Below, piece by piece: positions 12,028 through 19,846 of a DNA stretch of 21,419 nucleotides (its first letter is position 1; every line of letters starts with the position of its first letter). The notes below the pieces were generated by a model. The model ran no database searches. It saw only the letters and a program-made list of their open reading frames with translations, and was not told where the DNA came from. A program made the position numbers and the translations under genes. Source of the DNA: Deltaproteobacteria bacterium (GTDB taxonomy: Bacteria; Desulfobacterota; Desulfobacteria; Desulfobacterales; B30-G6); contig QMMS01000039.1 of assembly GCA_003647375.1 (NCBI GenBank), positions 1 to 21,419 of the forward strand, written 5' to 3'.

Positions 12028-14853
12028 ATGGATATTATCATTCAGGGGGCAAGACAGCACAATCTTAAAAACATCGACCTCGTGCTGCCGGGAAACAAAC
12101 TCATTGTCATTACCGGTCTTTCAGGTTCCGGAAAATCCTCCCTGGCTTTTGACACCCTCTATGCTGAGGGCCAGCGACGATATGTGGAATCTCTTTCCAC
12201 ATATGCCCGGCAATTTCTAGAACGAATGGAAAAACCAGCCATCGATTCCATTGAAGGACTGTCACCAGCCATCGCTATCGAACAAAAAACCGGAAGCCAC
12301 AACCCCAGATCAACCGTGGGCACCATCACCGAAATTTATGACTATTTTCGGCTGCTTTTTGCCCGTGTTGGAACACCCCATTGTCATGAATGCGGCCAAC
12401 CAATCTCTTCCCAGACCCTCGACCAGATCGTTGACCAGGTCATGGAACTACCAGAGAATTCCCGGACCATGGTTCTCTCACCGGTGGTATTGAACCAGAC
12501 GGGAACCCATGAAAAGCTGATAAAACAGCTGCGAAAAGAAGGTTTCGCCCGTGTCCGCGTAGACGGTGACATCTTTGATATCGAACAGGTGGAAATATTG
12601 AAATCGACGCAACGACACACTATCGACGTGGTTGTAGACCGCCTGGTGATCAAAGAAAACATTCGAAACCGACTGGCAGACTCTCTGGAACTTGCCGCGT
12701 CCCTGTCCGGCGGACGGGTAACCATCGACGTTATCGATAGTCTGCCGATTCTTTACAGTGAAACACCTGTCTGTCTGAATTGCGGCATCCATTACCCGGA
12801 TTTTACACCCGCCAGCTTTTCCTTCAATTCACCCCAGGGAGCCTGTCCAAAATGTGATGGTCTGGGTGTGACAAGTGAATTTGATCCTGATCTGATTGTT
12901 CCAAATCCATCCCTGTCGTTGCGCCAGGGTGCTGTTGCGCTGTGGGCCAATCGGAGTTCGGTCCATTTCGCCGAATTCCTGGATTCCCTGACCACATACT
13001 ACCGGGCGGATATCTACACCCCTTTTGTCGATCTTCCCGACCATTTCAAGCAGGTACTGTTGTTCGGTTCCGGAGACGAACAAATTCCCTTCTATTTTGA
13101 GAGAAACAACCGCAGATTCTCTTACCACAAGGCCTATGAAGGGATCATACCGAATCTCGAACGGCGTTATAGGGAGACCGATTCCAGCTGGTCACGCGAA
13201 GACATCAAACTATACATGAACTTCCGCCCGTGCTCCGAATGCAAAGGCGCTAAATTGAACCGCGCCGGACGCTCCGTTAAAATCGGTGATAAAACCATTT
13301 TCGACATCACTTCTCTTTCGGTTGAAAACGCCCTGCTTTTTTTCCAGACATTGATACTCACCGGTAAAAAAGCGATCATTTCAGACCGCATCCTCAGGGA
13401 GATAAAAGAAAGACTCGGGTTTCTCGCCAACGTGGGTCTCCCCTATCTCACACTCGACAGGACTGCCAACACCCTCTCGGGTGGTGAAAGTCAGCGAATT
13501 CGACTCGCCACGCAGATCGGGTCAAAATTAACCGGTGTTTTGTATGTGCTGGACGAACCAAGTATCGGCCTCCACCAGAGAGACAATCAGCAACTGCTGT
13601 CTGCACTTTCAAAAATGCGCGATCTCGGCAACACTGTCGTAGTTGTAGAACATGACGAGGAGACCATACGTCGAGCCGACCACGTGGTTGACATGGGGCC
13701 CGGTGCAGGTGTCCAGGGTGGAAACATCGTATTTACCGGAACGCCCGAAGATCTCATGTTGTCGGAGACTTCTTTGACCGGTCGCTATATGTCCGGCAAA
13801 AAAACAATTAGCGTACCCATGCACAGACGGACAGGTCATGGGACTTTCCTTGGCATTATAGGCGCTACCCAGAACAATCTTAAAAGTATTGATGTAATGT
13901 TCCCGCTGGGACGATTGATCTGTGTCACCGGCGTCTCCGGATCCGGGAAGTCCTCTCTAGTCCTGGAAACGCTCTTTCGCGCACTCTCCCAAAGGCTTTA
14001 CCATAAACAAATCAGGGCCGGCAGATTCAGACAACTCACAGGCCTGGAGCATATCGACAAGGTGATCCATATAGACCAGTCGGCCATCGGCAGGACGCCA
14101 CGGTCGAATCCGGCAACCTACACGGGTTTATTCACTTTCATTCGGGAACTTTTTTCCAAGACACCGGAATCCCGGATGAGAGGTTACAAACCAGGACGAT
14201 TCAGCTTCAATGTCAAAGGAGGAAGGTGCGAAGCCTGCAGCGGGGACGGCATCATTAAAATTGAAATGCACTTCCTGCCTGACCTGCATGTGATGTGCGA
14301 CGCCTGCCGGGGGATGCGCTACAATCGTGAAACCCTTGAAGTTCGTTACAAGGGGCAAAACATTGTCGATGTACTCAATATGACGGTTACCCAGTCTCTT
14401 GGCTTTTTTGATAAAATCGTTAACATTCGCACAAAGCTTCAAACCCTTGCTGACGTGGGTCTTGGCTACATCCGGCTCGGCCAGCCTGCCACAACACTGT
14501 CCGGAGGAGAAGCACAACGGGTAAAACTGGCAAAGGAACTGAGCAAAAAAGGGACCGGTCGCACCCTGTATATCCTTGACGAACCCACCACCGGTCTGCA
14601 TAGCGAAGATATTCGCAATCTGCTGAAGGTGCTGGACCGGTTTGTGGATACCGGGAACACGGTCGTCGTGATCGAACACAATCTGGACGTCATCAAAACG
14701 GCAGACTACATCATCGATCTTGGACCGGAAGGCGGAGATGACGGCGGCGAAATCGTAGGTTGTGGAACTCCCGAAGAACTGACAATGGTCAAGGGCTCCT
14801 ATACAGGGCAATATTTAAGGGAGAAGCTAAAAGAAGGGTTCGAGGGGGAATAG
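12028..14853 (+). CDS. uvrA: UvrABC excision repair ATPase UvrA
   Basis: The damage-sensing ABC-type ATPase of nucleotide excision repair, which loads UvrB at bulky DNA lesions. At 941 residues it matches full-length UvrA. Visible in order are the first Walker [20 protein letters not shown] (about residues 30-48), the UvrB-binding region, a zinc site from CLNC and CPKC, CSEC, the first ABC signature [16 protein letters not shown] with [15 protein letters not shown], and the second Walker [17 protein letters not shown]. Then come [11 protein letters not shown] and CDACRG (second zinc finger), [17 protein letters not shown] and [16 protein letters not shown]. Everything needed for activity is present. 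ATG 12028 gives the usual [18 protein letters not shown]-terminus; its ribosome-binding site is weak (TTGAGAA). Two LexA-like boxes lie upstream. The 3' end encodes GFEGE over the GGGTTCGAGGG motif. Confidence 0.97.
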   Translation: MDIIIQGARQHNLKNIDLVLPGNKLIVITGLSGSGKSSLAFDTLYAEGQRRYVESLSTYARQFLERMEKPAIDSIEGLSPAIAIEQKTGSHNPRSTVGTITEIYDYFRLLFARVGTPHCHECGQPISSQTLDQIVDQVMELPENSRTMVLSPVVLNQTGTHEKLIKQLRKEGFARVRVDGDIFDIEQVEILKSTQRHTIDVVVDRLVIKENIRNRLADSLELAASLSGGRVTIDVIDSLPILYSETPVCLNCGIHYPDFTPASFSFNSPQGACPKCDGLGVTSEFDPDLIVPNPSLSLRQGAVALWANRSSVHFAEFLDSLTTYYRADIYTPFVDLPDHFKQVLLFGSGDEQIPFYFERNNRRFSYHKAYEGIIPNLERRYRETDSSWSREDIKLYMNFRPCSECKGAKLNRAGRSVKIGDKTIFDITSLSVENALLFFQTLILTGKKAIISDRILREIKERLGFLANVGLPYLTLDRTANTLSGGESQRIRLATQIGSKLTGVLYVLDEPSIGLHQRDNQQLLSALSKMRDLGNTVVVVEHDEETIRRADHVVDMGPGAGVQGGNIVFTGTPEDLMLSETSLTGRYMSGKKTISVPMHRRTGHGTFLGIIGATQNNLKSIDVMFPLGRLICVTGVSGSGKSSLVLETLFRALSQRLYHKQIRAGRFRQLTGLEHIDKVIHIDQSAIGRTPRSNPATYTGLFTFIRELFSKTPESRMRGYKPGRFSFNVKGGRCEACSGDGIIKIEMHFLPDLHVMCDACRGMRYNRETLEVRYKGQNIVDVLNMTVTQSLGFFDKIVNIRTKLQTLADVGLGYIRLGQPATTLSGGEAQRVKLAKELSKKGTGRTLYILDEPTTGLHSEDIRNLLKVLDRFVDTGNTVVVIEHNLDVIKTADYIIDLGPEGGDDGGEIVGCGTPEELTMVKGSYTGQYLREKLKEGFEGE

Positions 14854-14855
14854 TG

Positions 14856-14969
14856 TTCTTTGAGTTTGTTGCGTTTCTTGTGTTCATTGGGTTGATGGAA
14901 CAGGGGATGTGTTGAGAGCTGAATACTCTTTGCCGGGGACAACTCAATAAACACAACGAACTCAAGGAA
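14856..14969. repeat. 29-bp imperfect inverted repeat after uvrA
   Basis: Bases 14856-14884 and the reverse complement of 14941-14969 agree at 24 of 29 positions (shared cores TTGAGTT, GTTG and GTTT). The arms can form a long hairpin with a 56-base loop just downstream of the uvrA stop. Confidence 0.6.
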
Positions 14970-15009
14970 CTCAATAAACAAGTATGCAGGGTCTGAGGGG
15001 AAAACATAA

Positions 15010-15061
15010 GGCTGTAGACTATTAGGCTGTTAGGTTGTTAGCGGCCTATAGTCTAACAGCC
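15010..15061. repeat. 17-bp inverted repeat with alternative pairing
   Basis: GGCTGTAGACTATTAGG (15010-15026) pairs with CCTATAGTCTAACAGCC (15045-15061) apart from a one-base shift. GGCTGTTAG (15025-15033) can pair instead with CTAACAGCC (15053-15061), so two exclusive hairpins compete. It lies next to the terminator. Confidence 0.55.
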
Positions 15062-15071
15062 TATAGCCTAA

Positions 15072-15106
15072 AAAAAAGGCCGCGCGTTTATAGCGCGGCC
15101 TTTTTT
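15072..15106. terminator. bidirectional intrinsic terminator between uvrA and atpE
   Basis: A-run, GGCCGCGC (15078-15085), loop GTTTATA, GCGCGGCC (15093-15100) and a T-run to 15106. An 8-bp G+C stem with A and T runs on both strands can stop transcription from uvrA (+) and atpE (-). Confidence 0.92.
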
Positions 15107-15118
15107 ATCGGTACCTAT

Positions 15119-15400
15119 TTAGTGACCCAGCAGACCTGCTATGGCACCCGCTTGGGGATGCGCATAAATAAGGATCAAGGCAACGACCAGCGCGTAAATA
15201 CAGAGCGATTCGATCATGGCCAGACCGATCAGCAGCGTAACCGTAACCTTACCGGAAGATTCGGGATTTCTGGCAATACCTTCCACGGCAGCTTTCAATC
15301 CAATGCCCTGTCCAATACCACAGCCAAAGGCTGCAATGGCGATTCCGAATCCGGCTGCCGTTACACAGGCGATAAAAAAACTTAATGCAGTTGCTTCCAT
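15119..15400 (-). CDS. atpE: F-type ATP synthase subunit c
   Basis: The 93-residue proteolipid forms the rotor ring of the Fo motor. Two membrane helices (about 8-33 and 52-80) are joined by the polar loop ARNPESS. The ion-binding carboxylate is E64 in helix 2 ([12 protein letters not shown]). Q31 in GIGQG, S65 and Y69 match the Na+-ligand set of the Ilyobacter tartaricus c ring (Gln32, Glu65, Ser66, Tyr70); Thr67 there is Leu66 here. ATG follows an excellent AAGGAGGT site. It is the last gene of atpZ-atpI-atpB-atpE and is followed at once by a strong terminator, so subunits b, delta and F1 must be encoded elsewhere. The 127-bp gap from atpB holds a bipartite palindrome. Confidence 0.95.
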   Translation of the reverse strand: MEATALSFFIACVTAAGFGIAIAAFGCGIGQGIGLKAAVEGIARNPESSGKVTVTLLIGLAMIESLCIYALVVALILIYAHPQAGAIAGLLGH

Positions 15401-15451
15401 ACTTGCTCTACCTCCTTGTTAAGAATTAATGATTCGCTTCTTCCATTATCC

Positions 15452-15492
15452 ATAAAATCGCTGCGCGATTTTATCATACACGACATTGTCGC
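15452..15492. repeat. bipartite palindrome, copy F (between atpB and atpE)
   Basis: Stem 1 is ATAAAATCGC-TGC-GCGATTTTAT (15452-15474, perfect 10 bp). Stem 2 is ACGAC-ATT-GTCGC (15480-15492, one mismatch), followed by TTTTA. Because it sits inside the atp operon it could adjust the atpE to atpB ratio, for example as an mRNA stability or processing element. Confidence 0.78.
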
Positions 15493-15527
15493 TTTTAAAG
15501 TCGAATAGCTGATCCGTTTGTTTCAGA

Positions 15528-16217
15528 TTAATGCGCGTGCTCCATGGCGGACGTAAAGTACATCACCGAAAGCAGGAAAAACACAAACGCCTGCACCAAC
15601 GCCACGAAAATGCCGAGGGCCATGATCGGCAGGGGCGCAAAAAAGGCACCGGCAAGAACAAAGAGTATTCCCAGCACCAGTTCATGACCCATCATGTTGC
15701 CGAAAAGTCGGAAAGATAGAGACAGCACTCTGGCCAGGTGACCGATGAGCTCAATCGGTAAAATAATAGGAATCATCCACCAGACAGGTCCCAGAAAATG
15801 TTTGACGTAACCGGCACCGTGATATTTGATGCCGATAACATGGGTAAAGACAACCACCGTCAAAGCACAGGACAGGGTCGTATTCAAACTGGCTGTGGGG
15901 GGGAAAAAACCAGGTACCAGGCCGATCAGGTTGCATGCGGCGATATAGAAGAAAATCGTCGCGATGATGGGCAGGAGCCAGCGCCCTTCTTCTCCTGTAA
16001 TGGTAACGGCAAATTCCTCAAGGCCTGAAATGAGAATTTCAAAAAAGTTTTGGCCTTTGGATGGGATCAGGGTCACGACCTTTGCAGCAAGAAAACCAAA
16101 ACCGATCAGTATGGCCATGACGACCCATGAATAGATAACATGTGGATAGGTATGTGCGAAGTGACCCAGGCCGATAAGCTCAAACAGCTTGACAAAAAAG
16201 AGATAGGGATGCTCCAT
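15528..16217 (-). CDS. atpB: F-type ATP synthase subunit a
   Basis: Subunit a is the membrane stator that carries the two ion half-channels facing the c ring. The protein has 229 residues and five or six hydrophobic helices. The essential arginine is R170 in LARVLSLSFRLFGNMMGHE, corresponding to E. coli Arg210; other family signatures are NLIGLVPGFFPPTASLNTT and the C-terminal helix ALVQAFVFFLLSVMYF. Its GGAGG site lies in the end of the upstream gene, and the start codon follows that gene's stop after two bases, so the two are translationally coupled. The protein ends in a His-rich tail (AMEHAH). Confidence 0.96.
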   Translation of the reverse strand: MEHPYLFFVKLFELIGLGHFAHTYPHVIYSWVVMAILIGFGFLAAKVVTLIPSKGQNFFEILISGLEEFAVTITGEEGRWLLPIIATIFFYIAACNLIGLVPGFFPPTASLNTTLSCALTVVVFTHVIGIKYHGAGYVKHFLGPVWWMIPIILPIELIGHLARVLSLSFRLFGNMMGHELVLGILFVLAGAFFAPLPIMALGIFVALVQAFVFFLLSVMYFTSAMEHAH

Positions 16218-16219
16218 CC

Positions 16220-16606
16220 TTAGACTGCCTCCTTCATTAAAAGTTTGCTTACTTCAAGAATCGTGGCCATGAAAATGCTCGCAACCACGACGGAAAGCCC
16301 GACAAAAAGACCAAGCGGTGCTACATAGTGCCCTTGGATGAGAAACAACAGAATGATACCGCTCACAAAGAATCGGAAATAATATTTCGCCAGAACGACA
16401 TTGTGGGATGAGAGATGGGGTGGCGCCAACGCCTTTTTCAGCGTCCGGGACAACAGGTGAAAATTGATGGTCACGATCAGGCCGCCGTAAAGGATGCCTT
16501 TGGCAAAATCAATGGGCAGAAACGCCAGGCCGAGTGCACTCGCTACTACCAGCAGCACCCAGTTCGTTCGCGTCACAAATTTGAGTATTCTCTCCTGAAT
16601 TCTCAT
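16220..16606 (-). CDS. atpI: ATP synthase subunit I (AtpI-like) membrane protein
   Basis: A 128-residue protein with about four hydrophobic segments (residues 14-32, 36-50, 75-92, 97-118), basic at the N-terminus. Composition, length and position directly before atpB fit the ATP synthase I chain family, which assists c-ring or Fo assembly (shown with Ilyobacter and Propionigenium AtpI, partly contested) and may help Mg2+ supply. The similarity is of the family level only; no catalytic motif is expected. The ATG at 16604-16606 has no strong ribosome-binding site, so a later start is possible. The gene ends two bases before atpB. Confidence 0.75.
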   Translation of the reverse strand: MRIQERILKFVTRTNWVLLVVASALGLAFLPIDFAKGILYGGLIVTINFHLLSRTLKKALAPPHLSSHNVVLAKYYFRFFVSGIILLFLIQGHYVAPLGLFVGLSVVVASIFMATILEVSKLLMKEAV

Positions 16607-16627
16607 GTATAAAAACCGTAAAAGCGT

Positions 16628-16846
16628 TTACAAATTTCGACTCTTTTTAACGGCAAGACCAATATTGCGATATGCAGCAGCAATACCAAAACCCAGAAAA
16701 ATAAGTGTCAACCAAGGCGATGTATCAAACTTTCCATCGAGCCAGACACCAATACCAAGACCGATGAAAATGGAAAGCGCCACAGAGAACCCCAAGCTAC
16801 TGTAGTAGGCCAGTTCCCGTATAGACCGGTATGTCTCCTTTTTCAT
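16628..16846 (-). CDS. atpZ: AtpZ-type small Fo-associated membrane protein
   Basis: A 72-residue protein with two membrane helices (about 15-36 and 43-64) separated by the hallmark GxWLDGKFDTSPW, close to the GxxLDxxxgtxPw pattern of the AtpZ / putative F0F1-ATPase subunit family. AtpZ proteins accompany AtpI in many Na+ and H+ ATP synthase operons and may act with it in assembly or divalent-cation transport. It is the first gene of the atpZ-atpI-atpB-atpE group, 21 bases ahead of atpI. The nearest ribosome-binding candidate (AAGGAAAG) is about 14 bases from the ATG, which is long. Confidence 0.82.
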   Translation of the reverse strand: MKKETYRSIRELAYYSSLGFSVALSIFIGLGIGVWLDGKFDTSPWLTLIFLGFGIAAAYRNIGLAVKKSRNL

Positions 16847-16939
16847 GAAAAAAGAACACTTTCCTTGATGGTCAGAAGCCTTGTCTGTTTACAAAATTCG
16901 GACTTAAACGACCTACCATAGGCACCATGGCAAGTCAAA

Positions 16940-16988
16940 CCTAAAATAAATTTGCGGAGCAAATTTATTTGGTGCCGCTGCGTAGCAC
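16940..16988. repeat. bipartite palindrome, copy G
   Basis: Stem 1 is AAATAAATTTGC-GGA-GCAAATTTATTT (16944-16970, perfect 12 bp), preceded by CCTAAAAT (16940-16947, the complement of ATTTTAGG). The stem-2 position has GTGCCGCTGCGTAGCAC (16972-16988), a variant of GCGAC-TGC-GTCGC with new outer pairing GTGC/GCAC. Confidence 0.72.
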
Positions 16989-17091
16989 AGAGGACCTCAT
17001 TTTTGATGGCATGAACGGTTCTGTTTGGTCATTTAGCCTTCGGCTATCATTTGCGATAGTGTTATGTCCCATAAATAAGTTACATTAATAT

Positions 17092-17156
17092 CTCACTCCC
17101 GTGGAGACGGGAGTCCAGAAAATCGATACCTGGATTCCTGCCTCCGCAGGAATGAC
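17092..17156. repeat. inverted pair of REP-like palindromes (BIME-like)
   Basis: Unit 1 contains ACTCCCGT-GGAG-ACGGGAGT, unit 2 contains ATTCCTGC-CTCC-GCAGGAAT. Unit 1 (17092-17118) in reverse complement and unit 2 (17130-17156) match at 20 of 27 positions, both starting CTGGA and ending TGA plus one base. This is the head-to-head arrangement of REP pairs mobilised by RAYT transposases, and a RAYT relic lies at 1640-1927, though its own REP pair is of a different type. Confidence 0.72.
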
Positions 17157-17312
17157 AACTTGACCTTTCTCTTCGACATGCTAAATTATTTTGCAAGGAA
17201 CATCTTGGATACAATACTATATGCATCATTGATTGTTGCTGATAGCTGATAGCTCATAGCCTACCTAACACTTAAATCCTAAAACTTAACACGGTATCTT
17301 TCCCCTCGAACC

Positions 17313-18125
17313 CTAAATTTTGATCTTCTCCGCCTCAAACACCGGCCCGTCCATACAGGCATGTAGATATTTTTCTTTGGAATCGCGTTTCTCCACGGCA
17401 CAACCCAGACAGGCACCCATGCCACAGGCCATCATGGTTTCGATGGAAACCTGGCATGGGATGCCATCTTTTTTGGATATCGCCATCACTTCCCGCAACA
17501 TGGGCATGGGACCACATGCAAACAACATTTTCGGTTTCTGCTGCCTCAGGGCTTCTCCCAGCGGCTGTGTAACCACGCATTGACTGCCGGCACTGCCATC
17601 ATCGGTGGTCAGCTTCAACTGTATGCCCAGGCGTTCGAATATCTCAAGACATAACAGATCTCCGCAGGACCTGCCGCCGACAAAAAGTGTGATCTGTGAA
17701 CTGGAAAGACCCTGCCGCATCAAGTGGTTGATCAAAAAAACAAACGGAGCGACACCAATACCACCGGCCACCATGTGAACACGGCCGAAATCCCCCCGGG
17801 TGGAAAATCCCCGCCCAAGAGGTCCGAGAACATCCACGATATCACCGGCTCGGCTCATGGAAAGCGCCTCCGTCCCTGCTCCTATAATTTTATATAAGAT
17901 ATCAAAGCCGGTTACATATTCCCCTTCCATTATCAAATCATGGATCGAAAAAGGCCTTCGGAGCAAGGGAGAGGCCCGTCCGAGCAGACGGACCATAACA
18001 AACTGACCGGGCACGGCATCCTGATACACCTGATCACAGACGATGCGCATCCGAAAGTATCCCGGGCAAATTTCCCGGTTCGACAAAATCCGTGACGCCG
18101 ACAACCGTGTTTCCGTGCAGGTCAT
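17313..18125 (-). CDS. pyrK: dihydroorotate dehydrogenase electron-transfer subunit PyrK
   Basis: A ferredoxin-reductase-like FAD and [2Fe-2S] protein that passes electrons between NAD and the PyrD catalytic subunit in pyrimidine synthesis. Visible are the FAD-binding LRRPFSIHD, GPLGRGF, the nucleotide-binding GGIGVAPFVFLI, FACGPMPML, and the iron-sulfur cluster ligands ACGMGACLGCAV with a fourth Cys in LHACMDGPVF. The ATG at 18123-18125 (270 residues) is preferred over the TTG at 18129-18131 because AGGAGGG lies 8 bases before the ATG and only 2 before the TTG. It ends the gmk-rlmB-comF-pgeF-pyrK run. No pyrD is adjacent, so a related role such as a sulfide dehydrogenase-type subunit should be kept in mind, although the cysteine pattern fits PyrK. 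Confidence 0.88.
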   Translation of the reverse strand: MTCTETRLSASRILSNREICPGYFRMRIVCDQVYQDAVPGQFVMVRLLGRASPLLRRPFSIHDLIMEGEYVTGFDILYKIIGAGTEALSMSRAGDIVDVLGPLGRGFSTRGDFGRVHMVAGGIGVAPFVFLINHLMRQGLSSSQITLFVGGRSCGDLLCLEIFERLGIQLKLTTDDGSAGSQCVVTQPLGEALRQQKPKMLFACGPMPMLREVMAISKKDGIPCQVSIETMMACGMGACLGCAVEKRDSKEKYLHACMDGPVFEAEKIKI

Positions 18126-18192
18126 CCTCAAGGCCCTCCTATAGGCTTCTCCTGATCTTTTGGCAAAAACGGTTCAAGAAATCCTTCGTTCT

Positions 18193-18963
18193 TCATCTTT
18201 CTGGTATGTTTGAACCCTTTATTTGGATAGCGGCTGCAAATCGGCCGGTAATCTTACTTGCCCGGTAAGAAAAATAATTGTCTGTTCTGCATCGGGTACA
18301 GATGCCGCTTACATGGATGTTTTCCGACAATACGCCTTCCTCTAATAATTGCTCCCTGCTGAGAGCCCATAAATCAAACCTATTCTGCCGGTCTTTATGG
18401 TGCCAGTACATTTTGGGCATTTCACTCGTGAAATTAACAAATTCTGCGCAGCACGGGCCCAGGGAAGGACTGATACCGGCCCTCAGGTCCACAGGATTGC
18501 AATCAAACCGGCTGTTCATCTCCGTGATGGTCCGGCAAAGGATATGGTTGACGTTCCCCCGCCACCCCACATGCACGTTGGCAACAACTCGCTTAACCGG
18601 ATCCACCATCAGGACGGCCTGACAATCAGCGACCAGAACCACCAGGGCCACACCCGGAATATTCGTTATCATGGCATCGCCGGTGCCGGCATGCAATATT
18701 TCCGGTTTCCCAGCGGAAAAGCTTCGTTGATCTACCGTCAATACCTGGGTGCCATGAACCTGATTCGAGAAAGCCAGGCGTGCCGCCTTCATGTGCCCCA
18801 AGAGGATACGCCGGTTCTGTTGGACTGCATCAATATCGTCACCAACACCCAGACTGAAGTTCAGGCTCGCATAGTCACCCTGGCTACAACCGCCATGCCT
18901 GGAAAAGATATGATGCCGAACACTCTCAATTGCCGAGAGATTGGGAAGTTTCAATGTCTCCAT
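18193..18963 (-). CDS. pgeF: peptidoglycan editing factor PgeF (YfiH / laccase-domain family)
   Basis: A 256-residue copper/zinc-binding protein of the DUF152 family. E. coli YfiH (PgeF) removes wrongly inserted amino acids from peptidoglycan precursors; family members also show purine nucleoside phosphorylase or laccase-like activity. The His/Cys metal site is visible in SNQVHGTQ, VADCQAVLM and NVHVGWRGNV. Other family features are FSRHGGCSQGDYASLN at the N-terminus, GISPSLGPCC, and CTRCRTDNYFSYRA at the C-terminus. Length is normal and there is no signal peptide. It starts 7 bases after the comF stop, within the minus-strand run. Confidence 0.92.
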   Translation of the reverse strand: METLKLPNLSAIESVRHHIFSRHGGCSQGDYASLNFSLGVGDDIDAVQQNRRILLGHMKAARLAFSNQVHGTQVLTVDQRSFSAGKPEILHAGTGDAMITNIPGVALVVLVADCQAVLMVDPVKRVVANVHVGWRGNVNHILCRTITEMNSRFDCNPVDLRAGISPSLGPCCAEFVNFTSEMPKMYWHHKDRQNRFDLWALSREQLLEEGVLSENIHVSGICTRCRTDNYFSYRASKITGRFAAAIQIKGSNIPER

Positions 18964-18970
18964 TGGTTCT

Positions 18971-19846
18971 TCACACGGCCCGAGCCAATGTCAGGATATC
19001 CACCGTCTCAGCCCCTTCCTTTAAAAGAATCTTTGCACATTCATTGACCGTGGCGCCGGTGGTATATACATCATCCACGAGCAGAATCTTTTTGTTTAGA
19101 ATGTTGTTGGACACGCCTATTTCGAATGCGCCTTTCACGTTTCGCATACGGTCCCCGCGTCCCAGACCTGTCTGGGGTAGTGTGGACCGTCTCCGCCGCA
19201 AAGCTTCTCTTTCGACCATGAGGGGTGTTGACAGGGCACCTTGCCATTCGTGACGCTCCCAGTGTTTGACTGCCAGATAAACCTGATTGAATCCTCTTTT
19301 TCGAAACCGGCGCCAAAATAACGGTACCGGGACAACCACATCCATGGGTCTGTCATGCCAGAAGTGATGATACGCGTTCAACAACAAAATGGACAGGGGT
19401 GCGGCCATACCCACTTTTTCGCCATATTTGAATCCGTGAATCACCGCCAACAACGCCTGATCGTAAACACCCACGGCTCTTGCCATACCAAAAGACCGCC
19501 TTGAACTGAGACATTCCCCACAAACATGGTCCGTCCCTTCCCGACTCTTGAACATAATGCCACAGCAGGTACAACAGGGTGATTCGATAGGGGTAAACTG
19601 TTGCGAACAGACAGGGCAGATATAGGGCGCCATCAGCCTGCCGAAGAGTGAGGCCGATGGCGACGCCTGGATCGTTTCGTTGGAAAAAACACCTCTTTTA
19701 AAGGAATCGTTCCAGCCGGACCGCCGAGGATAAAATTGTCCGCACAGCAAACACGTCAAGGGAAACAGGGCTTCCTTGAAAGCATTCCATGTATGCATGA
19801 GCGCCCTGCGAGATGTGTCGGTTACATTCAGATTCATCGGGTACAT
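18971..19846 (-). CDS. comF: ComF-family phosphoribosyltransferase-like protein
   Basis: A ComF/GntX-type protein: an N-terminal zinc ribbon joined to a type I phosphoribosyltransferase fold. Its role is natural transformation in competent species and less clear in others, with DNA uptake or oxidised-nucleotide metabolism proposed. Zinc-ligand cysteines appear in CLLCGQFY, CPVCSQQF, CCTCCG and CGECL. The catalytic PRPP loop is ILLVDDVYTTGATVNE, and VPVPLFWRRFRKRGFNQ is the usual conserved middle. The 291-residue form starts at ATG 19844-19846, touching the rlmB stop. Later ATGs at 19835-19837 and 19796-19798 (the latter with AGGG upstream and giving the common short N-terminus) are real alternatives. 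Confidence 0.88.
   Translation of the reverse strand: MYPMNLNVTDTSRRALMHTWNAFKEALFPLTCLLCGQFYPRRSGWNDSFKRGVFSNETIQASPSASLFGRLMAPYICPVCSQQFTPIESPCCTCCGIMFKSREGTDHVCGECLSSRRSFGMARAVGVYDQALLAVIHGFKYGEKVGMAAPLSILLLNAYHHFWHDRPMDVVVPVPLFWRRFRKRGFNQVYLAVKHWERHEWQGALSTPLMVEREALRRRRSTLPQTGLGRGDRMRNVKGAFEIGVSNNILNKKILLVDDVYTTGATVNECAKILLKEGAETVDILTLARAV

Larger units (their letters stand above)
16847..17312. other. 466-bp spacer between pyrK and atpZ
   Basis: It holds the bipartite palindrome G, a small TAGCC-TTC-GGCTA hairpin near 17035-17046, an inverted REP pair and, near 17236-17265, TAGC-rich words (GCTGATAGCTGATAGC). CCCTCGAACCC directly follows the pyrK stop, read on the minus strand as GGGTTCGAGGGG. 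The atpZ promoter must lie here but I see no clear hexamer pair. No gene is visible. Confidence 0.55.

Noticed and set aside
17053..17085. TGTTATGTCCCATAAATAAGTT as a possible insertion-sequence end
   Set aside because: The phrase looks like transposon ends seen elsewhere, but no matching inverted end or transposase was found.
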